Source of the DNA: Neelides folsomi
Lineage: Eukaryota; Arthropoda; Collembola; Neelipleona; Neelidae
Length of the DNA: 24,359 nt
Direction of reading: 5' to 3'
Assembly: GCA_034687125.1 (NCBI GenBank)
Contig: JAQGBZ010000633.1
Location: forward strand, 1 to 24,359
This document shows, piece by piece, positions 11,501 through 19,357 of this stretch; within the stretch, counting starts at the first letter, position 1, and every line of letters begins with the position of its first letter. A program made the position numbers and the translations under genes. Below the pieces are notes generated by a model. The model was given only the letters and a program-made list of their open reading frames with translations. It was not told where the DNA came from and searched no databases.

Positions 11501-13195
11501 AGCGGGTTATTTGAAATGAAGGATTGGGATTTATGTTAGGTTGTTCATTTGTTCGGTGTTCTGAATGTTGTTCTTGTATTGGATCTTGTATTGGATTGGA
11601 AAGAATCTATTTGATAACAATGGATAGTTTAATTTGGCGTTTGGGTGAATGGTGGGTTAATTTGTTCTCCTTTTTTCTCCTCTGCCTTCTTCTGGTGGAT
11701 TGTTGTGGTTCTTATGGGATGAGTAATGATGGGGAGTTTGGTAATTACGTGGGGGAGTGGATGGGAGGTCTTGTTGGATATTCTGGATCACGGCGGGGGC
11801 CGTTGGGCGCCCTGCCGTTCCTCCTAATGTGACACTGATTCATTGCTCCCTCCATTCCCAAATTCGCAACAAGTAGGAGGAGAATGGGGCCCTGATTGCC
11901 CACGTGCTACCTGACCGAAACTGACAGACGGACCCAATGAGCCCATCTCACACCTTAAATATCTCGCCCCCCGTCGCCCACCTCATTTACATTTTTAATT
12001 ACCCCCGACGCATTCCTGAGAGCCAAAAGGACCCCTAATCACCTGCGAACCCAAACACGCCAATACAACCAATACCTAATTATTATTCATTCATTCAAAT
12101 CAAAAGCCTTCTTTGGTTCAACTATAACTAGCGAATATAATAAAGCTAGTTATTTAGCTAAAACCAGCGAATTTAATAAAACTAGCGATTTAGCTAAAAC
12201 TAGCGAATATAATAAAACTAGCGAATTGTCTAAATCTAGCAAATCTGATGTTGCTAAGACGCCATTTTAAACAGATTTAATTTTTATTGTGGTTATGATT
12301 TATGATTTATTAATCTCGTTCCAAGGAGAATTTTATTCGGATCGTTTAATTTAGGATTCTTCATTCCTGAGGGTAGGAGTTAGGAAGCGTGTAGTTTTTG
12401 GTTTGGAGCAGCAGGTGTTGAGGATGTGAGAGATTATTTCACCTGCGTTTAGTACGGGGGTCCACATTAAGATAATGATAGGCTTTTAAGCTCATCCAAT
12501 TCATTTCCTTTCTTGTAGGTCAACCGACCGCTGACGATGAAGAAGGAAGGAATCCAAACACGGAACCGGAAATTGTCCTCAAAGTCCAAGAAGAAAAAAG
12601 GATGTTTGTCCATTCCCGATGTCATTAAGCCGCTGGACAAAACTGCCTTTGCTTCCTTCAACCCCGCCGCATCCTCAATGTCTCCCTACATGTAAGAACT
12701 AACTTTTAATCTTTATCTTGTACATAAGAAGCTAAATCTAGCCTTATGAGTCTAAATACTGCTCTATGTTTCCATAAAACTAAAAACTGCGCTAAATCTA
12801 AAAACTGCTCTAAATGACTAATGAAAGTTCCGCTAGATTTAAACGATTTTAAATTCTGATCAAAATTATTAAAACAAGTACAGGATTTAAATCGGAATAC
12901 ATAAGTAGTTATAAATGAATTAAGAGCATTAAGCATCGAAAGAAATGGAATTCAATTATGTTTTGGATTTGTGAATGGGAATTGAAAAAAAGGTTGTAAT
13001 TGCAGGTATCACAACGGCGGAATGCACCACCACCACAGCGGGGGTATGGGAGGCGGATTCGTGCCGACGGGCCCCCCGATGTCAATGTCAGGAGTTGGAA
13101 TGGGAATGGGAAGTTTGGGACTCTCCGGACCGCTCTCATCCGCTTCTTCCCTCTCACTACCTTCACAACACATGACTGTAATTAAATTAACTTAA
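5435..13195 (+). CDS. GATA1/2/3-class transcription factor, 3' part of gene (three exons in window)
   Basis: Spliced coding region joining 5435-5560, 12519-12691 and 13006-13195, about 162 codons including none of the N-terminus. GATA factors are nuclear activators that bind WGATAR sites and direct cell fate. Seen here: a C-terminal zinc finger of form C-X2-C-X17-C-X2-C, followed by the basic tail [17 protein letters not shown] and a Lys/Ser run. [19 protein letters not shown] and [10 protein letters not shown] are GATA1/2/3-type rather than 4/5/6-type. The N-terminal finger and activation domains are not in the window, so the gene begins upstream. The tail is Gly/Met/Ser/His-rich and shows no obvious similarity to the vertebrate GATA1-3 C-terminus beyond a loose match at its end. 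Orthology to one named vertebrate paralogue is not justified, since most invertebrates have a single GATA1/2/3 gene; no symbol is given. Confidence 0.95.
5575..5710. repeat. CTCCAA(A/G)-type degenerate repeat after the donor
   Basis: CTCCAAAAGTCTC, GTCTCCAAGAGTCTCCAAAACTGTCC, CTCCAAGGGTCTCCAAGACACTC and then TCTAAAAGATT words repeat with 10-18 bp spacing just inside the intron. The strand is pyrimidine/adenine-biased. It is a decayed minisatellite. Confidence 0.7.
5711..6900. other. Intron: one clear and one weak skew island
   Basis: Island 5850-6080 is G-rich on the left (GTAAGGATGGGTAAAGG, GGAGCAGGAGGAGTG) and C-rich on the right (AACTTTCCC, GTCCCACAGAATCC), switching near 5965. Island 6230-6620 is weaker, with a G-rich then C/T-rich trend. 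The remainder is AT-rich with no gene seen. Confidence 0.55.
6901..7015. repeat. Degenerate minisatellite with GATTATCGCAGG core, about 5 copies
   Basis: The 21-25 bp units share the core (A)GATTATCG(C/T)A: ATCAGATTATCGCAGG, a variant with AATAATCGCAGG, ATCAGATTATCGCAATG, GATTATCGTAGTG and a final drifted copy with TTCGCATG. The core includes GATTA/TAATC (a homeodomain-type word) and GATAA on the other strand. Confidence 0.8.
7016..8567. other. Intron: islands near 7690 and 8450
   Basis: Island 7560-7870 runs from GGAGGGACTCTCCGGTGGGAG on the left to GACCTCCCTCCCCCCC on the right. Island 8320-8560 is G-rich then C-rich (GGAGGGTTTTT, then CCCAACCTTTGC and CGCCCATCCGAC). 7880-8310 is AT-rich with a 13-base T run near 7982-7994. 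No gene is seen. Confidence 0.55.
8567..8615. repeat. Direct repeat TAAC(G/A)GCTTTTAGCTCC, 2 copies
   Basis: TAACGGCTTTTAGCTCC near 8568 and TAACAGCTTTTAGCTCC near 8598 are separated by about 30 bp. This is a simple local duplication. Confidence 0.75.
8621..10090. other. Intron: three strong skew islands
   Basis: Switch points lie near 8815, 9245 and 9850. By hand count, 9661-9840 holds 68 G and 15 C, while 9901-9960 holds 5 G and 25 C. 9181-9240 holds 25 G and 3 C, and 9301-9360 holds 9 G and 19 C. A 68-codon open frame at about 8764-8969 lacks an ATG and is not called. Between islands the DNA is AT-rich. Confidence 0.65.
10091..10215. repeat. Degenerate TTTTATGCATTTTTA(A/G)CATTATTT repeat
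   Basis: Words TTATTTTATGC, ATGCATTTTTAACATTATTT, ATGCATTTTTAGCATTATTT and AACTTGATTTGGTTATTTT recur. It is a T-rich, low-complexity old tandem array. Confidence 0.7.
10216..10656. other. Intron: skew island near 10465
   Basis: 10270-10440 is G/T-rich (GAGCGGATTGGATTGGATTG, GTGTGTGTTGGTGTGGG). From about 10468 it is C-rich (CACCCGCCCCAACGCCCC), fading by 10570. No gene is seen. Confidence 0.6.
10657..10790. repeat. 29 bp minisatellite with TTGGCGGGG core, 4-5 copies
   Basis: TTGGCGGGGAATTTTTAAC (10659), TTGGCGGGGGATTTTTAA (10688), TTGGCGGAGGATTTTTAAC (10717), TTGGCGGGGGTTTTAAC (10746) and a drifted copy with GTCGGGGGATTTG (10772). The first four starts are spaced exactly 29 bp. The core resembles the E2F/DP half-site TTTGGCGGG, which makes it a possible but unproven regulatory array. 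Confidence 0.9.
10851..11371. other. Intron: skew island near 11140
   Basis: 10930-11060 is G-rich (GAGGAAGATGGAGGGTG, GGAGGGTGAAGGGCGAGG). 11140-11340 is C-rich (TTCGCCCTCCCGCG, TTCCCAACTCCCAC, ACAACCACCCTTCGCCC). A 115-codon frame is open across it but starts with GTG and is not called. Confidence 0.6.
11372..11496. repeat. 20 bp minisatellite built on RFX X-box-like palindromes
   Basis: Unit starts are at 11372, 11392 (truncated), 11409, 11429 and 11449. Unit 1 holds GTTACCATGGCAAC, matching the RFX X-box palindrome GTTNCCATGGNAAC at every fixed position. Unit 3 has GTTACCACTGTAAC, unit 4 GTTACCATGGTAGC and unit 5 GTTACATTGGTTAC. A last separate site is GTAACTCCATGGTTAC near 11479-11494. 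Units are joined by TTTGTCG-like spacers. RFX factors bind this motif in promoters of ciliary and other genes. Whether these copies bind RFX is inference. Confidence 0.85.
11497..12126. other. Intron: large skew island near 11815
   Basis: 11510-11790 is strongly G/T-rich (GTGGGGGAGTGG, GGATGGGAGG). After the CGGCGGGGGCCGTTGGGCGC centre at about 11790-11815 the strand becomes C-rich to 12070 (CTCGCCCCCCGTCGCCCACC). The 102-codon open frame over 11524-11832 has a Cys/Gly/Leu composition set by the G/T bias and is not called. Confidence 0.65.
12127..12246. repeat. 18 bp minisatellite, type unit ACTAGCGAATATAATAAA, 6.5 copies
   Basis: Units start at 12127, 12145, 12163, 12181, 12199, 12217 and 12235. 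Units 1 and 5 are identical. Unit 2 is GCTAGTTATTTAGCTAAA, unit 3 ACCAGCGAATTTAATAAA, unit 4 ACTAGCGATTTAGCTAAA and unit 6 ACTAGCGAATTGTCTAAA. The A/B/A'/B-like order suggests growth by duplication of a 36 bp dimer. It lies about 270 bp before the acceptor of the basic-tail exon. Confidence 0.95.
12519..12691 (+). CDS. GATA basic tail exon (internal, 173 nt)
   Basis: The acceptor TTTCCTTTCTTGTAG ends at 12518 and the donor GTAAGA starts at 12692. The first codons read [18 protein letters not shown], the conserved basic arm that follows the C-finger and contacts the minor groove. A lysine/serine-rich run follows (SSKSKKKK), probably nuclear localisation. About 30 less conserved residues, including [20 protein letters not shown] and ending SPY, complete the exon. 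The last two bases (AT) are completed by G at 13006 to give Met, so the downstream intron is phase 2. It continues the reading frame of the finger exon without a break. Confidence 0.95.
12692..13005 (+). other. Intron in the GATA C-terminal region (314 nt)
   Basis: GTAAGA at 12692 and TTGCAG at 13005, phase 2. As I recall, vertebrate GATA genes encode everything from NRPL to the stop in one exon, so this is an additional intron. The left half is a degenerate repeat of CTAAA/TAAAACTGC-like words. Confidence 0.85.
12730..12850. repeat. Degenerate CTAAA(T)CT / ACTGCTCTAAAT repeat in the small intron
   Basis: GCTAAATCTAGCC, AAAACTGCGCTAAATCT, AAAAACTGCTCTAAATG and similar words recur with spacing of 20-25 bp. 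This is an old minisatellite inside the 314 nt intron. Confidence 0.65.
13006..13195 (+). CDS. GATA C-terminal exon, Gly/Met/Ser/His-rich, with stop
   Basis: The acceptor TGTAATTGCAG ends at 13005 and has a weak pyrimidine tract. The frame entered from the previous exon stays open for 62 codons: [17 protein letters not shown], then a PMSMSG/GMGMGS stretch and a Ser/Leu-rich end with SQHMT, and stops at TAA 13193-13195 after VIKLT. Four His codons (CAC) and repeated GGx triplets give the low-complexity look common in GATA C-termini. No domain is recognised. The frame is supported because it is the one dictated by the donor at 12692 and is open for the whole exon. If the GTAATT at 13178 is used as a donor, the last five residues are replaced (see 13352-13378). 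Confidence 0.85.
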
Positions 13196-13640
13196 TTAGC
13201 TTAAAATTGGCACAATTTAGGAAATTGCAAAAATGGCATAAAGTTCAAATTGCAAGGATTTGCCAGGAATTTGAATCTGGCGGGGAATTGGGCTGTTATC
13301 ATGATTTAGACTGATACTGATATAGGAAATGTTTTTTTAATGTTTTTTCAGGCTGGATGGAGAACAGAGTACACGTGAAGAATGAGGGGAAATGAAAAAA
13401 TGATCTCCGAGGAAAAACCTTCAATCTTCCCCACCGGTCCCCATTTGTAAATGTATTTATTAAAAAAGGGTGTAGAGAAAAAAACCTCCGGCGAAGTTCG
13501 TAAGATCCGAATTCTTTTCCTATTTAAAACACGGAGCCAAGCAGTTACCAATTTACAAGTTAAATCCAATCTCCATTTTTAATTAAAATCTCCAATTAAT
13601 TTACCAATCCCCTTCCTCTCACTCTCCCTATTTTACGACG
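13196..13640 (+). other. Probable 3' UTR with a skew island near 13410
   Basis: This follows the TAA at 13193. From 13352 the strand is G/A-rich (GGCTGGATGGAGAACAGAG, GAATGAGGGG). After about 13425 it turns C-rich (CCTTCAATCTTCCCC, CACCGGTCCCC), ending with CCCCTTCCTCTCACTCTCCC at about 13610-13628. No AATAAA was found nearby; ATTAAA occurs at 13582 and 13737. The transcript end is unresolved. Confidence 0.5.
13352..13378 (+). other. Possible alternative terminal coding exon
   Basis: GTAATT at 13178 could serve as donor and the pyrimidine-rich TTTTTTCAG ending at 13351 as acceptor, removing 174 nt. The joined frame would end MT-AGWRTEYT and stop at TGA 13376-13378. The acceptor is better than that of the preceding exon, but GTAATT is a weak donor. 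The segment also sits at the start of a G-to-C skew island, so its purine-rich look has another explanation. A MTA-containing end is loosely reminiscent of the vertebrate VTAMG terminus, but this is too short to weigh. Confidence 0.3.
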
Positions 13641-15570
13641 AGTTTCTCATCTTTTACCAAAGGATATTTATTATTTTATTGTTTTTCAACTCAAAGATAT
13701 ACAAATGTTACGATTCTCACCTTTAATTAATATTTAATTAAATTACAATTAAGAATTTTAATTAATCAAACCTATACAACTTTTATATTATATACATCAT
13801 ATTATGTATAACATATAATTCATATTACATACATATATATTCTTTAATTTATTACATCAAGTTTTTTTTATTGTTGGACGAAAATTTCACAAATTTGTAA
13901 TTATCAATTTTTGTAACGACGGACGTGTGGTTTTATCAAATTTGCTTTTAATAACATGAATCTAGTTAATTAGCGGAGTTGATTACAGTTAATTATAACA
14001 ACAAAGGTAAACAGAAGAAAAATTAATTCTTTTGTTAAGGAATATAAAATTCCCACATTTGACCTCGATTTTATATTTAAAAAATAATCTCAATTTCTTA
14101 GTGTATTTCTTTGGATTTCTTTGGATTAATTTCTAAGTATAAAAATGATAAAAATTGCATAAATTCCGAACGTCATTGTTGTTTAATTTGATATATTTAA
14201 TTTGATATACCTCGAGTTGTATTTTGAGTCTTATAATTAAGTTGAGAGTTGCTGGGAGGATGTTTGGGATGCAATTGGTCGTTAAGGTAATGAAATCGAA
14301 TGCATGTGAATTTTATTTAATTAATGAAAACAATTGTGGATTTTATTAAAATAGTAAGCAGATTGAGAAACACACAACTGAAAGATTCCTATGACTTACA
14401 ATACAATATTAATTAAATGTCGATTAGTTAAACCTAATTAATTTTTGTATTACGTGCAACTTTAACGACACATTATAAACACTTTTGCACAAGACATTTT
14501 GCATTTTAATTAGATTTAATTTTAGCCGCGTCGCTAAGTAACATACAATAGTTAATACCAATATTTAGAATTATTAGAATTGCTATGGTAATTAAATTTT
14601 TATTAAATTGGTATTTCTCAAAAATTAAAAATGTTGACAGTTTTTATTTGAAAATAGCGTGGTTTAGACGACGGTCGTAAAAACTTTTGTAATAACGCGG
14701 GAGGGCAAATGGAGGGACGTCAAAAAGTGTGCGAGTTTTGAATTTCCCACACATTTAATTAACACATGACTAATTGACTAATCATAATTAACTAAGGTTT
14801 TTTATATACTCCAGAATGTATACCAAGTTAGTGTCTCCGTGTGATGACGAGTCACTAGTTAGAGTTTTTTTTAATTAAAATGACTAATTTTCATATTTAT
14901 CTTTTTTAAATACTCATTTCAACTTATTGATATTAACCTTATTAAATACTTAATTGTTTACTTAATTAATTTTAATTATTTTAATTAGCTTAAATTGTAT
15001 AAAAAACTCTCTCTCAGTTGTTGGACTTGAAAGCACCAAAAATTTAATTTAATTTTCCTTTTGTTGTTCCGTTGATTAAAGTGGTGAAGAGACTTTTTAA
15101 TTGTTAAGATTTAAAAATTGTAAAATAAGAATAATTTAATGAAAAACGACGAGTGCACATATTTATATAACGTATATATAAAATTAATAAAATATATTAA
15201 ATGAGTAAGGTTACGTTAAATGAAAGCATTTTAAAATATATTATAATGATCCAAGGTGAGAAAATTGTTTTTGCGTACAATTTATAAAAAATCGAGTTTT
15301 AAACCAAGTGGAGGACTAAAAACTGTACACAATTTTATTAGCGGTTTATTTAAATTGGAGGAAAACGATTGATATGATATATTATATGAATGTATACTTG
15401 GCACATGTCTAATGTGTTGGAATGTAAAGTGTAGGTGTTTAAACGGTCTATAAAGCTATTATGATGATAATAAAAATAAGTTAAGCTTATATACCATATA
15501 TGTATAATATATATGGTTTAATATATTATATAAAGTGTATGAGTGTAAATTGTAAAGTTAGGATTAAAAA
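13641..15570. other. AT-rich downstream valley, almost free of islands
   Basis: This is the longest stretch without a strong skew island. A short one around 14690-14755 (GCGGGAGGGCAAATGGAGGG then TTTCCCACAC) is the exception. It contains palindromic AT-rich words at 13780-13850 and a TTTAATTTGATAT duplication near 14188-14210. AATAAA occurs at 15186-15191. I see no exon or RNA gene. Confidence 0.55.
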
Positions 15571-15850
15571 CACACATGAAAAATGTAAAGGTTTGTTTGG
15601 ATGTCAAGTGCCGTCGTCGTTGAGTTGTATGGATGGGAAGGAGAAGAAATAAAATGGAATTGTAGAACTTCAATTTCCCTTTTTTCACCATCTTAATTAA
15701 TTCCTTTTAATTGGCCCGAAGGTGACGTGGGAAGTGGAGGAGCTGAAGAAAAGAGATTGCTCAAATTTCTCACACGGTCCAAAACACAACTTCATTTCCC
15801 ACACGCACAAATTGCCAATTAACATTTAATCCAAATTTCTAACTAAAAGC
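15571..15850. other. Skew island downstream of GATA gene
   Basis: The left part (GGATGGGAAGGAGAAG, with GTGACGTGGGAAGTGGAGG inside) changes after about 15775 to C/A-rich sequence (CACACGGTCCAAAACACAAC, TTCCCACACGCAC). No gene is seen. Confidence 0.5.
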
Positions 15851-15859
15851 ATACAAATC

Positions 15860-16080
15860 AACCATTAAACAAATTTTTTGAAAATTTACCATTTTTGAAT
15901 ATTTTTGGCATCATTATTAAACAAATCTGGCATCATTTTCTAATTTTTTGGCATAAGTAAAAAATTTGGAATTTTTGAATTTTTTTAATGTTTTTAGAAT
16001 TTTAGAATTTTTTCGCATTTTTGAATATTTTTGGTAGCATTATTTGGCGGCGGTGATATTTTGGCGGCATTATTTAAAAT
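15860..16080. repeat. T-rich degenerate repeat with GGCATCATT / GGCGGCATTATT words
   Basis: GAATATTTTTGGCATCATTATT, TCTGGCATCATTTTC, GAATATTTTTGGTAGCATTATT and TTTTGGCGGCATTATTT recur in a background of TTTTTGAATTTTT. It is an old low-complexity array. Confidence 0.65.
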
Positions 16081-16084
16081 CATG

Positions 16085-16920
16085 GACTTTATTTTGATAA
16101 TGGAGATTTGATGGTCAAGAAGGATAAGATTGAAGGAGAAAGCTCGATTTAGATTGATTTTGTGAGAGTGGATCGGAGATCATGAGGGGTTTTGAAGTTC
16201 AATGGTTTATAAAATTGGTAGTTAGGGATTGACCATTGGGTGTGGATTGTGGAAGGGTGAAGGCGTCCGATAAGGATTCAATTAAGGTTCGGAGCGGAGA
16301 TTCGTCCGGGCGTAATGCGAAGGAATGGATTGGGTGAATTTGAGATTTCGGGTGAGTTGTTGGGTGAGTGGTCGGGTGAGTGGGCACGTCAGTTTGGGAA
16401 GTCTCGGGGCCTCGGGAATAATCCCCACCCAAATTGAATCTCCTTCTTTAATCCTCCTCTCTTGACCCTCCGACACCCAAAGCCCCTCTCAAACCAAACA
16501 ACCCTCCTTCTTCATATAACAATACCAAGTATATTAGTACAATACTTACTCTTACAAAATCTCCTATACTTTAATTCTTCATATACAATTCTTATAGACA
16601 CTTAGAATCTCCAATGCTCTGATTCCTATTGAATCCTTAGATTCTTCCTATTCAATTCTTCATTCCATTACACTTCCTATTCGGCCTATTCCTTCTATAA
16701 TAAAAGTTTTGTTCCTCTTTTTCCAATTCCTTTAAACCATCAAAAGAACGGCCGACTCCCAACAATGGGACTTAAACGACTTAACTTCCCCAACCTCTTC
16801 ATCCGCTTCAATTCACTCCCACCAAACACCACTTAAACCTGAGACCTTAAAGAAAAGAAAACTATCTCCTGCCCACTTATAACACAAACAAAGAAAATAA
16901 AAGAAATAACAAAAACTGTT
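16085..16920. other. Strongest skew island, switch near 16410
   Basis: By hand count, 16321-16380 holds 28 G and 2 C, and 16441-16500 holds 3 G and 27 C. The left half includes tandem GGGTGAGT(T/G)G words at 16350-16382. The C-biased half extends with weaker bias to about 16870. No credible coding frame is recognised on either strand. Confidence 0.7.
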
Positions 16921-18755
16921 TGTTCAACTTTTAAGCCGAAATAACAATTATAACAATTATTACAATTGTGTCAATTACAGCACTATAAATTACAAAAATT
17001 ATATTAAACTATCAGTATATTAATTTTTAAATTAAACCTTTCTTAACCTAACCTAACTTAACCGATCTGTAAATCAAGATACTGTTATCAGTATTTAGTG
17101 ATCTAATCACTATTTTCTTTATCAAATAAAAGGGTATGGGAAAATATAAAGAATTTCAGGGTGTGGTTGTTAATGTTAAATAAAAGGCATTCGATCAAGT
17201 CATCATTATGAGTTTAAGACATTTGGGCTCAAAGGGTTTTTGAATTGTATGAATTGTAAGGGAATATTTGAAATGAAAAGGTGGGTCAAATTGAGTGATG
17301 GGACTTGAAAAATCCTGTGAATAAATGCAAGGGGAGTTTCTCGGACGTCAAGGGAGAAGATGGGAAGGGTCCCTTCGTTCAAATGAGAAATCAAATCACT
17401 CCTTGGCTTTCCGATACCAAAAACAAATCCGAAAAACATTACTTGGATAAAACACGTCACAATACAAACAATTTATATCCAATATATTTAACATATACCA
17501 TACATATATAAGTACAATATTTACCTATACAATCATACAATCATATATCCTACAATTAGTATTTGGGAAAATATATCAGGCAGGTATATGAAGGAACTCC
17601 ATATGTTAAGAATGAAATAAAGGTGATGAAAATATTCAAGAAATTTGTATTGTACGGAAGCAATGAAGGGAATCTTTGTGTCTTTTCACTTCCAACCATT
17701 TGATTGTTCCCGTCAAAGTTCTTTTCATTCAATTCAAAAAATGGTCTTATTCTTTCCCCACTTCATTTTCCAAATTTTTTTCTCATCTGTCTCTAATGCT
17801 TTTTCTCCTCTCTCCTTCTTCGACGATGGAAAAAGAGTAAATGTAAAGTATAAATGTAATGTTAAAGCAATGTGAAGATTAGAAAAAATTGAAAGATTTT
17901 TATGAGGTCATTGGGAATGTTTTTAAATTGACCAGGAGCTGGGTTTTGTATTTGGATCGGAGTTATGATCGGAATGTTGGATGAATCAAAGTTAGTAAAA
18001 AAGAAGTTGGGTTGGGCCGTCGGAGGAGGCACGAGCTCATTTGAACAATCAACGGACCCTCAAACTAATTAACACTCAAACTTCATCTACAGACAACCAC
18101 TCAAGAAATCATCAAGTGACTCGCCAACTTTAATACACCCAACATACAACATTGCTTTTACATACAGAATCCTATATACATTTTGTATATTTTTCATATG
18201 TAGTATTTACAATCTGTATTTCATATCCTTTATATTTTATACAAATTGCATATCAGTTTCTATTTTCTATTGATATTTATTTTTAATACAGTTTTATAAT
18301 ATTAAGCTTGTAGTTGTAGTTGTACTATACTTATATACAAAAATATCTGAATATGTATGTATTATAAATGTATAATATAGTATAGATAGATATAGGAGGT
18401 TTGAATGTAAAGAGGAGATGAAGAATGGAGATTGTAAAAATTGTAATGTGATGAGATCGCCTGATTTATCAATCTTTTTACCCCAATCGAGTGGAGAAAC
18501 AAAGGGGGGTTCTCATTCCAATGGCCAACAATGGAATTCCGTCCTCATCAACCCTTTTGGCATCTGGCACGCGGCGGAACGACGCTCCTTCTTAATACAA
18601 TAACAAGAAACAAGAAACCCATTAGGGAACTTATCAAACTTATACCGTTAAAGAAATTATTACTCTTTTGATTTTCTTAATCCGAATTTAACAACAATTA
18701 ACAAAACCAATTAGAACTTAACAGTTTTAAAAATTTTAAAAAAATATTTCAATTG
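16921..18755. other. Intergenic DNA with four skew islands
   Basis: Islands lie at about 17150-17480 (switch near 17365), 17570-17850 (near 17690), 17880-18140 (near 18045) and 18390-18610 (near 18500). The third shows the G+T to A+C form most clearly: GGATCGGAGTTATGATCGG on the left, and 18061-18120 with 17 C and 4 G on the right. AT-rich DNA lies between. No gene is seen. Confidence 0.6.
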
Positions 18756-18763
18756 AAGGGCAT

Positions 18764-18840
18764 AATCGTAAAACGACCGAAGAATGAGTTTTTTAAGTTT
18801 TTTGAGTTTCCGGTGAGACGCTAAAATTGTCCTAAAATTT
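18764..18840 (+). repeat. Left terminal inverted repeat
   Basis: The outer 30 bases are a perfect inverted match to 19403-19432. The inner 45 bases match with several differences. Confidence 0.85.
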
Positions 18841-19000
18841 TCAATTAGCAAAATATTGGTGCATTTTAAAAGAAATGCTCATTTTTTAATTTTTTTACAA
18901 TTCAATCTTTATATTCTTTATTAAAAAGCATTATTATCATAAAATCATAAGTATTGAATTAACTAGTGGTTAAATTTTCATAAAATGGGCGGTTTTCTAG

Positions 19001-19273
19001 CTATAATTTATTTGTCATTGACATTAGATATGCTTTTTTGTCTGAACTTATTCCAAGAGGCTCTGTATGTTTAAGATCAAGATGCAATGCAACCAAAATG
19101 TCATTGTTGACAATTCTTAAAGCGTGATCATTCCATTCTTCTGTGTCTTTGTGTGTTTTCCTCGTGTAAAATCTGAGCCCTTCTGTCTTTCCAATTGTGA
19201 GGATTTGATTGCTTTTTTTACTAACATTAATGTTATTTATTCGTTTTAAGGTTAATGGTATTTTGTCTGTCAT
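19001..19273 (-). CDS. Unrecognised 90-residue protein inside the inverted-repeat element
   Basis: The frame runs from ATG at 19273 to a TAG at 19001-19003. The protein starts MTDKIPLTLKRINNINVS and ends KKAYLMSMTNKL. It is Lys/Asn/Ile/Leu-rich and soluble-looking. It has no signal peptide, membrane segment, Cys/His finger or run of one residue. Alternating hydrophobic stretches (ILTIG, GLRFYTR, DILVALHLDLKH) suggest a mainly beta fold, but this is a guess. I do not recognise it as a transposase or any named family. Its balanced composition differs from the biased spurious frames elsewhere, and it is centred between the inverted repeats. It could be a remnant of a longer transposon protein or a captured cellular fragment. 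Confidence 0.45.
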   Translation of the reverse strand: MTDKIPLTLKRINNINVSKKSNQILTIGKTEGLRFYTRKTHKDTEEWNDHALRIVNNDILVALHLDLKHTEPLGISSDKKAYLMSMTNKL

Positions 19274-19357
19274 TGTTGTTCAAGTAAAATAAGAAAAAAA
19301 TTAAATTTGAGTTTAGTTAAATAGCGTACTTTATAGAATGTAATTCCTATATTTTAA

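Larger units (their letters stand above)
5561..12518 (+). other. Intron between the C-finger and basic-tail exons (6,958 nt)
   Basis: It is bounded by GTAAGT at 5561 and TTGTAG at 12518, phase 0, between the codons for LHN and VNRPL. I recall this position as conserved in animal GATA1/2/3 genes. It holds no recognised gene. It contains about a dozen G-to-C skew islands, several minisatellites and an X-box-like array, all listed separately. Confidence 0.93.

Noticed and set aside
11524..11832. 102-codon Cys/Gly/Leu-rich open frame.
   Set aside because: The composition follows directly from the G/T-rich left half of an island. The frame opens with TTG and has no recognised domain.
13780..13850. 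AT-rich palindromic stretch considered as a terminator or hairpin element.
   Set aside because: It consists of simple TATACAT/ATGTATA words without a stable GC stem. Chance is sufficient in DNA this AT-rich.
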